DNA of 64,000 bases from CAYXLI01 sp964464925 (lineage in GTDB: Bacteria > Acidobacteriota > Terriglobia > Bryobacterales > Bryobacteraceae), in NCBI GenBank assembly GCA_964464925.1, contig CAYXLI010000026.1, positions 1-64,000 of the forward strand, written 5' to 3'. The notes beneath the pieces are model-generated. The model searched no databases, was not told where the DNA came from, and saw only the letters and a program-made list of their open reading frames with translations. Numbering within the stretch: the stretch's first letter is position 1; the number at the start of each line of letters is the position of its first letter. Of the stretch, positions 45,233 to 52,796 are shown one piece after another. Position numbers and translations under genes: made by a program.

Positions 45233-45760
45233 CTATTGCTGGATGAATCCCGCGCGCGTGAGCACGAAGCCGAGCACTACTTTATCCGACGGGGCGACGT
45301 AAACCTTGTCGACTTCCATTGTGACCACGTTCTCCGCTTTGGTGCGGAGCCAGTCTTCGGGCACGGGCTTCTCAAAATGCCGGTCGCCTTCGGTGGAATA
45401 AGTCGTCTTGTCGAGTTCGTGACCGTTAATGGTGATGGTCATTGTGACCGGGCCGGTCTCCTTCAGCGTGTGACCGGAGATAGTGAAGTCGGCCGAGAAT
45501 TTCATGTGCTTCGTCGACGGAACGGAGAACATGAGTGTCGGGCTTTTCCGGGCCCAACGCCACGAACCGCCCTCCACTGCAGGCGCGATGTCTCGGACGA
45601 AATGAACCGGCGCGGCCACTTCATTCATATTGATGAAGCTCTTCAGCGGGCTGGAGTCTTCCACGGAGAGCGGTTTGCGCTGCTGTGGAGGGGCGTAAAC
45701 GTCCGGGATGTTGACGCATCCGCAAACCAGTAACGCGAGCAGCCCGGGAACGAATCTCAT
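45233..45760 (-). CDS. Lipoprotein of unknown function
   Basis: 175 residues. The start at 45760 gives a lipoprotein signal RFVPGLLALLVCGC (lipid-bearing Cys15) and overlaps the nth stop by ATGA. The mature part is beta-rich and has the look of an immunoglobulin-like or carbohydrate-binding sandwich (VTMTITINGHELDKT, VTMEVDKVYVAPSDKVVLGF). No family recognised. Its position immediately before the GT-C protein suggests an envelope-glycan role. Confidence 0.72.
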   Translation of the reverse strand: MRFVPGLLALLVCGCVNIPDVYAPPQQRKPLSVEDSSPLKSFINMNEVAAPVHFVRDIAPAVEGGSWRWARKSPTLMFSVPSTKHMKFSADFTISGHTLKETGPVTMTITINGHELDKTTYSTEGDRHFEKPVPEDWLRTKAENVVTMEVDKVYVAPSDKVVLGFVLTRAGFIQQ

Positions 45761-46440
45761 ACCGTTTTGTCCTTCGCGTAGCAAAGCGGGTCCAGAGGGC
45801 ATTCCGCGCATTTCGGCTTTCGCGCGACGCAGAGTGAACGGCCGTGGTGGATGATTTGATGCGAGAAGGAGATCCATCGGTCCTGCGGCAGTATCTTCAT
45901 GAGATCTTTTTCGATCTTAGCGGGATCCTCGTGCTTTGTGAGGTCCAGCCGCAGGGAGATGCGCTGTACATGAGTATCTACCACGACGCCCGAAGCGATA
46001 CCGAAGGACGTGCCGAGGACGACGTTGGCGGTTTTGCGCGCTGCACCGGGAACGGTGAGTAACTGCTCGATAGTCTGAGGCACCTGGCCGCCAAAATCGC
46101 GCAGAATGGTTTTCGCGGCGCCGATGAGGCTCTTCGCCTTGTTGTTGAAGAAACCGGTAGATTTGATGTCTTGCGCGAGTTCTTCCTGGCTCACGTGAGC
46201 GAAATCCTCGACCGTCGGATATTTCGCAAACAGCCCTGGAGTGACTTCGTTTACACGTTTGTCCGTACATTGGGCCGAGAGAATCGTGGCGACCAGCAGT
46301 TCCCACGGGCTGTTGTGATGCAGCGCACACACGGCATTGGGGAACATTTCGTCGAGAAGCTTGAGTATTTTGCCGAGACGTTCTTTCCGCTCGGCCGCCG
46401 TCTTTGGGCGCGGCACCATACTTCGCGGTGTGGCAGGCAT
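45757..46440 (-). CDS. nth: Endonuclease III (DNA glycosylase/AP lyase)
   Basis: 227 residues. Removes oxidised pyrimidines and nicks the abasic site. Helix-hairpin-helix TVPGAARKTANVVLG contains the catalytic Lys, though the usual GVG turn is GAA. The catalytic Asp is in VVDTHVQRIS. Four cysteines of the [4Fe-4S] cluster lie in CVARKPKCAECPLDPLC (C-X6-C-X2-C-X5-C). The ATG at 46440 shares its bases with a possible divergent ATG at 46439; an in-frame ATG at 46419 is an alternative. First gene of the run nth-lipoprotein-GT-sugar kinase. Confidence 0.93.
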   Translation of the reverse strand: MPATPRSMVPRPKTAAERKERLGKILKLLDEMFPNAVCALHHNSPWELLVATILSAQCTDKRVNEVTPGLFAKYPTVEDFAHVSQEELAQDIKSTGFFNNKAKSLIGAAKTILRDFGGQVPQTIEQLLTVPGAARKTANVVLGTSFGIASGVVVDTHVQRISLRLDLTKHEDPAKIEKDLMKILPQDRWISFSHQIIHHGRSLCVARKPKCAECPLDPLCYAKDKTV

Positions 46441-46453
46441 GCGGGGATTTACG

Positions 46454-47974
46454 ATGATAGCATTGCGCCCGATTTTGGTTCTGCTGCTGCTCGCGCTGGT
46501 CGCCTTCGGAGGTAGCCTGGCCGGCAGTTTCCATTTTGATGATTATTCGCTGTTTGCCGACCCTGCCGTGGCATCCGCCGGTGGTGGACTGTCCGTATGG
46601 GAAATCGCAAGGACCCGTCCGCTGACGTACTTCACGTTCTGGCTGAATTACGTGCTGGGCGGTAAGGATCCTGTCGCGTACCATGCGGTGAACCTTGCAC
46701 TGCATCTCGGTGCGGTCTGGCTGGTGTTTGACGTGCTGCGGCGCGTGATGCCGAAGCCCGCCGCGCTGGCAGCCGCTGGTATCTTCGCAGTGCATCCGAT
46801 TCAGACTGAGGCGGTGAACTACGTGTTCGCCAGGAGCAGCGTACTAATGACGGTGTTCTGTCTGCTCTGCTTGCGCGACTGGCTGATGGGAAACCGGTGG
46901 CGCGCCGTGGCGTGGTTTGCCGTGGCCCTCCTGGCGAAGGAAGAATGCGTCGCGCTGCCGTTCTTGCTGCTGCTGTTGTACCTCTCGATTTCGCGAAACG
47001 CTGAGGAACTGAAGCAGATCTGGGCGATGTTCGGGTTGGCCGTGCTGGCCGGCATCCGGACGCTATTTTCGGTCGCTGTTACGCCTGGCGCCGGTGTGGG
47101 GACCCAAGCGGGTATGACGCCGGTACAGTATCTCGGAACGCAAGGACTTTCCATTCTGCGTTACCTGCGGCTGCTGGTTGTGCCTTGGGGATTCACCGTC
47201 GATGCCGATCTGCCGGGAAGCGCGAACTGGATCGCCTGGTTCGGCATAATCGCACTTTGTACGCTGGCGCTGCGGTGGTTTTCGCGAGCGCGGGCGGGCT
47301 TCTGGTTCATCGGCGGCATGGTGCTGCTGCTGCCAAGTTCTTCGGTGCTGGCCGCGGCGGATCTGGCCGCGGACCGGCGCATGTATCTGCCGATGATTGG
47401 CTTCGCGGCTGCGCTTGGGCTCCTGCTTGTGAGATTGCCGCGGCCGGTCGTGCCGGTAGTGTGCGCGTTTCTCTGCGCGCTGAGTTTCGTGCGAACGGAA
47501 ACATGGAAGACCGAGCAGTCGCTATGGTCGGATGCGGTGGCGAAGGCTCCAAACAAGGTGAGGCCGAAGGTGCAACTTGCCCGGGTCTCCACGCCGGTCG
47601 ACGCGATATCTCTACTGGAGCAGGCTAAGAATATTGCGCCGGAGGATCCTCAGATTGCTTCTGAAATGGGACGGGTGTATGTCGAAGCCGGGCGGCCGGA
47701 ACTTGCCCTGAGGGAGTTCGGAAGGCAATTGGCTCTTACTCCGAACGACCCGCGAGCATTGGTAAATCGGGCAGTTGCCCTCCTGCTACTGGGGCAGACG
47801 GACGTAGCAAAACAGGATCTGCAAAAAGCGTTGAAAGCCGAGCCATGCCTCTACGAGGCGAGATTGAATGCGAAACGGCTGGGTATGCCACTGCCCGATT
47901 TGAACTGTAAGTTCCCCGATGAGATGGAACAAGCGTTAGCGGATGCACGATCTTTGACTACGGTGCGGAAGTGA
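46454..47974 (+). CDS. TMTC-like membrane protein with C-terminal TPR repeats
   Basis: 506 residues. About nine spans, with the acidic first-loop motif FHFDDYSLFADP and RPLTYFTFWLNYVLGG, then HPIQTEAVNYVFARSS, all characteristic of TMTC-type proteins related to protein O-mannosyltransferases. The last 130 residues form about three TPR units (PEDPQIASEMGRVYVEAGRPE, cut short here). Start at 46454 with GGGGA upstream; ATG at 46439 would overlap the nth start. Its 3' end overlaps the convergent zinc-ribbon gene by 17 bases. Likely a sugar transferase. Confidence 0.78.
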   Translation: MIALRPILVLLLLALVAFGGSLAGSFHFDDYSLFADPAVASAGGGLSVWEIARTRPLTYFTFWLNYVLGGKDPVAYHAVNLALHLGAVWLVFDVLRRVMPKPAALAAAGIFAVHPIQTEAVNYVFARSSVLMTVFCLLCLRDWLMGNRWRAVAWFAVALLAKEECVALPFLLLLLYLSISRNAEELKQIWAMFGLAVLAGIRTLFSVAVTPGAGVGTQAGMTPVQYLGTQGLSILRYLRLLVVPWGFTVDADLPGSANWIAWFGIIALCTLALRWFSRARAGFWFIGGMVLLLPSSSVLAAADLAADRRMYLPMIGFAAALGLLLVRLPRPVVPVVCAFLCALSFVRTETWKTEQSLWSDAVAKAPNKVRPKVQLARVSTPVDAISLLEQAKNIAPEDPQIASEMGRVYVEAGRPELALREFGRQLALTPNDPRALVNRAVALLLLGQTDVAKQDLQKALKAEPCLYEARLNAKRLGMPLPDLNCKFPDEMEQALADARSLTTVRK

Positions 47975-48572
47975 TGTCAAAATCGGCGCGCAGGAATTGC
48001 CAGTCGGGCAGTTCGTACGGCTTGAGGTTCGTCTTCATTGGGACCGAAAAATCCTTCGATTCGAATGGGCCAATGGAGGACACGGTGAACGGGAAGTCGT
48101 AGATGTCTTTCTTGTCGGAAAACACCTTGACATTCATTTTCAATTCGGGAAGATCTGCCGCGGAATGGTTTACGACGATGAAGTGCAAATCCAGTCCACC
48201 GCGCGATCCTTCTGTTACACGCAGGCCCGCAAGCTCCAGATACTTTGCGAGAGGGTGGGTCGACTTGGAAAGCGGCTTGGGGGCGGTAGAATTGCCGGAT
48301 GCAACGGGCGCGGCCGCTGAGGATCGTTTGTTCCCAAGCAGGAAATAGGCTCCGGCCAGTACGGCCACCATGGCCAAGGCAACCAGGGCGGTGACGAGCG
48401 CGCCGTTCATAGCGGGCTTCGCGGGGGGCGCTTCAAAGGATCGGGCCGGTGCGGGTGCAACCGGTTCAGGCGGAGGTGGTTGCTGCGGAACTTCCTTCGC
48501 AGCACAATGCGGACATTCGCTATACGCCGGTGGAACTTCTCTCCCGCACTTCGGACAGATCCAGGTAAACAT
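47958..48572 (-). CDS. Zinc-ribbon membrane protein of unknown function
   Basis: 204 residues: an N-terminal rubredoxin-like zinc ribbon (Cys6, Cys9, Cys20, Cys23 in CPKC and CPHC), a Pro/Ala-rich linker, and one membrane span at about 58-80. A C-terminal external domain with alternating beta strands follows (LDLHFIVVNHSAADLPELKM) that resembles FxLYD/DUF-type immunoglobulin-like folds. The ribbon would be cytoplasmic and the beta domain periplasmic. It lies 54 bases downstream of the enolase-superfamily gene, with a hairpin between. Confidence 0.65.
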   Translation of the reverse strand: MFTWICPKCGREVPPAYSECPHCAAKEVPQQPPPPEPVAPAPARSFEAPPAKPAMNGALVTALVALAMVAVLAGAYFLLGNKRSSAAAPVASGNSTAPKPLSKSTHPLAKYLELAGLRVTEGSRGGLDLHFIVVNHSAADLPELKMNVKVFSDKKDIYDFPFTVSSIGPFESKDFSVPMKTNLKPYELPDWQFLRADFDITSAP

Positions 48573-48583
48573 TTCGTTTGTAA

Positions 48584-48600
48584 ATGGGGTCAGACCCCAA
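48584..48600. repeat. Short perfect palindrome of REP-like type
   Basis: TGGGGTCAGACCCCA at 48585-48599 is a 7-base inverted repeat around a single A, in the 54-base gap between two minus-strand genes. This GGGGTC/GACCCC hairpin resembles motifs I have seen next to Y1-transposase (IS200/REP-associated) genes, but no transposase is nearby. It could also be an attenuating hairpin for the zinc-ribbon gene. Confidence 0.45.
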
Positions 48601-48626
48601 TGGTTAGCTTACACTTTTCTAAACTA

Positions 48627-49733
48627 TCAACCGATGCGGTACTGGGCCAGGACCTTGTTGTTGTAATGCATGCCGAAGCCCGGCTCCGTTCGTGGGCTGA
48701 TGTAGCCTTTGACGGGCGTGATCGGGTTTTCGAGTACAGCGTCGAAGACCTTCACGTCTGAACCCCTCATGAAGTACTCGATGAAGAGTGCGTTCGGAAT
48801 GCTGGCCTGTAACTGGGTGTGGATGTCCCAGTTGTAATGAGGGGCGATCGGAATGTCAAAGGAAGCGGCCATATGGGCAATCTTCAGCCACTCCCCAACG
48901 CCGCCGCACACGGTCGCGTCAGGTTGCAGAATATCCGCCGCTTTCCGTTCCAGCAGATCGGCGAATGCCCAACGCGTCGCCTCGAGTTCGCCCGTGGCGA
49001 CAGGGGTATCGAGCGCTTCGGCGATGCGGGCCATTGCCGCTACGTTGTCAGCGCGGACAGGCTCCTCGATCCAGAACGGCCGGTGCTCTTCCAGGCGGCG
49101 CATCGCGGCAATAGCCGTAGGAGCGTCAGGCCAGCCACCATTGGCATCGAGCAGGATATCCACGTCCTCCCCGACCGACTTCCGAATGCGACCCATTCTC
49201 GCCGCATCTTCCCGCGCGCCGAGCTTTCCGACTTTCAGCTTGATCGCACTGAAGCCTTGTTCAACATATCCGGCCATTTCGCGGACGAGGTCGTCCTCGG
49301 TGTATCCTTCACGGTAATAACCGCCGGTGGCATAGCAGCGCAGGCTCGTGGACTGCACGCCGAGCACTTCCATGACAGGCAGCCTCGCGTGCTTGCCCCG
49401 TAAATCCCAGAGGGCAATATCGATCGCGCTCAATGTTCGCAGCGCGGCTCCACGCCGGCCGGCTTGGATGGACTGCCGGTACATGTCGGACCACAGGTAC
49501 TCGGAGTGAAATGCATTCGCACCTGTCAAGATCGGGCGATAGATGCTGTCTACGAGCGCAACCATCGCGGTGCTACCGTCGTATCCGAGGCTGAAACCGA
49601 CTCCCTCCAATCCGTTGTCTGTATGGATCCGGACGACCAGGTGGTCACGATGCGTGATCTGACGAACGGCATCGGAAACCGCAGTGCGCAGAGGGATAGA
49701 AATCGCGAATGCCTCGACGTTTGATATCTTCAT
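48627..49733 (-). CDS. Enolase-superfamily enzyme, mandelate racemase/muconate lactonizing type
   Basis: 368 residues. N-terminal capping domain, then a TIM barrel with the KxK motif in AIKLKVG, metal ligands in DILLDANGG (Asp), WIEEPV (Glu) and ATGELEAT (Glu), and a His in IAPHYNWDIH as general acid/base. These place it in the MR-like subgroup, mostly sugar-acid dehydratases or racemases. Start 49733 (MKISNVEAFAISIPL). Only 13 bases separate it from the divergent GMC oxidoreductase start, so promoters must lie inside one of the genes. A linked role in sugar oxidation is plausible. Confidence 0.87.
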   Translation of the reverse strand: MKISNVEAFAISIPLRTAVSDAVRQITHRDHLVVRIHTDNGLEGVGFSLGYDGSTAMVALVDSIYRPILTGANAFHSEYLWSDMYRQSIQAGRRGAALRTLSAIDIALWDLRGKHARLPVMEVLGVQSTSLRCYATGGYYREGYTEDDLVREMAGYVEQGFSAIKLKVGKLGAREDAARMGRIRKSVGEDVDILLDANGGWPDAPTAIAAMRRLEEHRPFWIEEPVRADNVAAMARIAEALDTPVATGELEATRWAFADLLERKAADILQPDATVCGGVGEWLKIAHMAASFDIPIAPHYNWDIHTQLQASIPNALFIEYFMRGSDVKVFDAVLENPITPVKGYISPRTEPGFGMHYNNKVLAQYRIG

Positions 49734-49746
49734 TGCATTCCATCTT

Positions 49747-51309
49747 ATGGCGAACAAGATTTACGACGTAGTTGTGGTGGGCTCGGGAGCTGCAGGCGGT
49801 ACGCTGGCGGCTCACCTTGCCCGGCAGGGTGCCGACGTTGCGGTTGTGGAGGGCGGACCAAAGGTAAATACGCGGACCGACTTCAACACACACGCTCTGC
49901 CGCACGAATTCGAGTCGCGACACATTCCGACGATGAAGCCGGGCAAGCCGGGCTTCGACTCGGAACGGTCCCGGGGGCTCGGCGGCAAGACAATGTTGTG
50001 GAACGCGGTGGCGTGGAGATTCAGCCAGCGCGATTTCAAAGGCTACTCCTATGAAGGCGCCGGAAACGATTGGCCGATCGATTACAAAGACCTTGCGCCG
50101 TATTACGACAAGATCGAGCGCGAAGTGGGAGTCTGCGGGAATCTGGACGGCTTGGAAGATCTTCCTGACGGCATTTTCCTGCCGCCGGTCCCGCTGAAAT
50201 GCAGTGACATTCTGGTGCAGCGTGGAGCGGCGAAATTGGGGGTGAAGGTCATCCACGTGCGGAAGTCTACGTTAAGCCGCGCGCGTGCCGGGCGGCCGGC
50301 TTGCCACTTCTGCGGCAACTGCATGGCTGGCTGTGATGTGGTCGCGAAGTACAACTCCTACGATGTTCACATGGTACCGGCCCTGAGGACCGGCAAGCTG
50401 GACCTAATCCCGAACGCGGTTGTGCGTGAGGTGGCGCTCTCGGACGAAAATCGGGTTACGGGTGTGCGTTACGTTCACCGCGAAACGAAACAGGAAGGCG
50501 AGGTCCGTGGCAAGGCGGTAGTTGTCTCGTGTGCGTGCGTCCAGAGCGTGGCTCTGCTGCAGATGTCGCGCTCACGGCTGTATCCGGACGGACTTGCCAA
50601 TTCGAGCGGCAGGCTAGGCAAAGATTTCATTCCGCATATGACCGCGGGGGTGCAGTGTTTTCTGACGGCGATGAAAGGCAAAGCGGTTCATAACGACGAC
50701 GGATTTCTGGATCATGCATACATGCCGTCTTTCATGCACAATCGCAAGCGAGACTATGCGCGTTCGTTCGGGGCGCAGTTTAATTATCAGAACCGGCGGG
50801 CAGTAGGCTGGGCGCGCGATTTTCCCGGTTTCGGTAAAGCATACAAGCAATCCGTGAAAGATAACTTTCCCGCTTACCTGACCTTTACCCCGTATGGGGA
50901 GAAGTTGCCGGATGACACCAACTACATCGATCTGGACTGGGACAGGAAGGACGCATATGGTCTGCCCCTGGCACGCCGTCATGTGGTGTGGACAGAGAAC
51001 GATCGCAAGATGTATCGCGACATGACGCTCTGGTCGAGAGCGATTCTGGAGAAGGCAGGCGCGGAGGGCATCAAGGTTGACGAGGAGCCACGCACCAATC
51101 ACGAACTCGGCGGCTGCAGAATGGGGGCAGACCCCAAAACGTCCGTGGTAAATTCGTTCTGCCGCACGCATGATGTGCCGAACCTGTATGTGGTGGACGG
51201 CAGCGTGTTCGCTACTGCGTCCGAAAAGAATCCAACGCACACCATCATGGCATTGGCAGCACGGACGGCGGATCACATTTCGGACCGGTTCAAAAAGGGA
51301 GAACTGTAA
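49747..51309 (+). CDS. GMC-family FAD-dependent oxidoreductase, sugar-dehydrogenase-like
   Basis: 520 residues. FAD-binding VVVGSGAAGGTLAAHLA at the N-terminus, GLGGKTMLWNAV, a CHFCGNCMAGCDV cysteine cluster, and the C-terminal GGCRMGADPKTSVV...NPTHTIMALA with the catalytic His. It lacks its own signal peptide and probably rides out of the cell with the next gene product, which has a Tat-like signal, as in gluconate/sorbitol dehydrogenases. Start 49747; frame back to 49684 overlaps the divergent gene. The next gene starts inside its stop codon (TAATG). Confidence 0.9.
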   Translation: MANKIYDVVVVGSGAAGGTLAAHLARQGADVAVVEGGPKVNTRTDFNTHALPHEFESRHIPTMKPGKPGFDSERSRGLGGKTMLWNAVAWRFSQRDFKGYSYEGAGNDWPIDYKDLAPYYDKIEREVGVCGNLDGLEDLPDGIFLPPVPLKCSDILVQRGAAKLGVKVIHVRKSTLSRARAGRPACHFCGNCMAGCDVVAKYNSYDVHMVPALRTGKLDLIPNAVVREVALSDENRVTGVRYVHRETKQEGEVRGKAVVVSCACVQSVALLQMSRSRLYPDGLANSSGRLGKDFIPHMTAGVQCFLTAMKGKAVHNDDGFLDHAYMPSFMHNRKRDYARSFGAQFNYQNRRAVGWARDFPGFGKAYKQSVKDNFPAYLTFTPYGEKLPDDTNYIDLDWDRKDAYGLPLARRHVVWTENDRKMYRDMTLWSRAILEKAGAEGIKVDEEPRTNHELGGCRMGADPKTSVVNSFCRTHDVPNLYVVDGSVFATASEKNPTHTIMALAARTADHISDRFKKGEL

Positions 51310-51872
51310 TGGCTGACCGGCGTGAAGCACTCAAGATCATTGGCGCAATCGGAACAACGTGCGCCTTCCCATTCTCTGCAGGCGAACTGTATGGGCAGCA
51401 TATGCACGGGGAGCCCGGCAAACAGGCCTCACCGAGTGCGCCGCAGTTTTTCAAAACAGGCGAGTACGCGGCCATCTCGGCTCTGGCGAACCTGATCATT
51501 CCGGATACGGACACGCCCGGCGCAGTGGCGGCGGGAGTACCGGCGTATATCGACTATGTGGTGCGCAACAACCGCGTGCACCAGGAAACATTCCGGCTCG
51601 GGCTGGAGTGGCTGGAAAAGGAGTCGCGCGAGAGGCACGGAGAGGATTTCGTGAAGCTCACTGAAGAGCAGCAGATCGCGATTCTGCAGCCTGTGAGCGA
51701 TGCCGTGGATCGGGGCTCACTGTCCAGCCAGGCGGAGAAGTTCTTTCGCGCGGCCAAGGCGATGACTGCCGATGGCTATTACACATCGAGAATCGGCCTG
51801 ATGCAGGAGCTTGGGTTTCAGGGCGGAGCAGTGCTGGCCGAGTATCCGTCGTGCGAGGTGCCCGAGCATTAG
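51309..51872 (+). CDS. Gluconate 2-dehydrogenase subunit 3 family protein
   Basis: 187 residues. The N-terminus DRREALKIIGAIGTTCAF is a twin-arginine-type signal, followed by the family sequence YAAISALANLIIPDTDTPGA and AYIDYVV. This small subunit is needed to export and stabilise the GMC-type catalytic subunit encoded just before. TAATG coupling to that gene. The electron-accepting cytochrome that normally completes the complex is not encoded beside it. Confidence 0.88.
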   Translation: MADRREALKIIGAIGTTCAFPFSAGELYGQHMHGEPGKQASPSAPQFFKTGEYAAISALANLIIPDTDTPGAVAAGVPAYIDYVVRNNRVHQETFRLGLEWLEKESRERHGEDFVKLTEEQQIAILQPVSDAVDRGSLSSQAEKFFRAAKAMTADGYYTSRIGLMQELGFQGGAVLAEYPSCEVPEH

Positions 51873-51880
51873 GAGGCATC

Positions 51881-52792
51881 ATGGCGTCTACCGCATTAGC
51901 CCCAACGCAGCCCGCCACAGGCAAGATCGTTGTCGCATTGTATGACGGTTCACGGGCGCCAGTTGCCCCGGCGTTCAACAGTTTGCTTCGCATTCTGGAC
52001 GGCGACCGCCAGACGGTGTTGACGAAAGACATTGCCGGCGGTGTTTTCGCAGTGCAAGACATCCTTCCCTTCGGAAATGCCCGCGACAATTATGCGGTGC
52101 TGGCGAGTGCGCCGGGATATTCTCAGGCAGGGTTCTTTCCGGTAAAAGTGAAGGCGGGCGTTGCGCAGACGGTCCCGCTGATGCTGGTGAAAACGGATGC
52201 CAGTTACGCCTTTGACAAGTGGAAGAGTTTGCCGGATTCAGTAGCGAAACTTCTCGTCGACAAAGACCGTTATGACAAGCTCCGGGAGGGCAGCAAAGAC
52301 GATTTGGCGTGCTTCCTGAACCTGTCCACGTCCATGGCGCAGTGCAACCTGCCTTCCGGAACGGCCCTCGATGCAATTCGACAGGTGATTTGGAAGGACT
52401 TGCAACAGGACCGCCTGTTCGCCTGGGCGGATGCCAGCATGGTCGGCCAGGTCAAGGAAGGTGTCGAGCACGGGGCGTTCGCACCGGAGTTGAATCCGGG
52501 CGTCTTCCACCCGGGAGCAACCAGAAGCTATAAGGAGATCCGCTTTGGCGAGGCGAATTTGCAGTTCACGTTCCACGAATCCGAAACACGGCGGGTTGGC
52601 GGTGCCGATTGCGTGAAGCTTGAAGTGGACATCGACTACTACAAGGATCCGGCGGCACACGCGCTGTTGGAAGTGCTGCCGAACAAACTGACCGGCGGCT
52701 TGACGGATCCTAAGCAGGTGTATGTGCTGCGATGGATCGCGGGTAAGCGCGCCGGATTGCCCGAGTTCGCCCCGCCTTACGTGCTGGTATAG
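51881..52792 (+). CDS. Protein of unknown function in the GMC oxidoreductase operon
   Basis: 303 residues, start at 51881 with AGGAGG 5 bases upstream and 8 bases after the subunit 3 stop. There is no signal peptide, no CxxCH and no obvious catalytic motif. Residues 12-115 look like a beta-sandwich of the carboxypeptidase-regulatory/prealbumin type (GKIVVALYDGSRAPVAPAFN, with LLVKTD-like ending). The rest is mixed alpha/beta. It may be a partner or chaperone of the oxidoreductase; the cytochrome usual at this place is missing. Function unknown. Confidence 0.72.
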   Translation: MASTALAPTQPATGKIVVALYDGSRAPVAPAFNSLLRILDGDRQTVLTKDIAGGVFAVQDILPFGNARDNYAVLASAPGYSQAGFFPVKVKAGVAQTVPLMLVKTDASYAFDKWKSLPDSVAKLLVDKDRYDKLREGSKDDLACFLNLSTSMAQCNLPSGTALDAIRQVIWKDLQQDRLFAWADASMVGQVKEGVEHGAFAPELNPGVFHPGATRSYKEIRFGEANLQFTFHESETRRVGGADCVKLEVDIDYYKDPAAHALLEVLPNKLTGGLTDPKQVYVLRWIAGKRAGLPEFAPPYVLV

Positions 52793-52796
52793 AGCA

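Noticed and set aside
51121..51137. GGGGGCAGACCCC resembling the palindrome at 48584
   Set aside because: It is imperfect and lies inside the conserved GGCRMGADPKT coding motif of the GMC oxidoreductase, so the likeness is coincidental.
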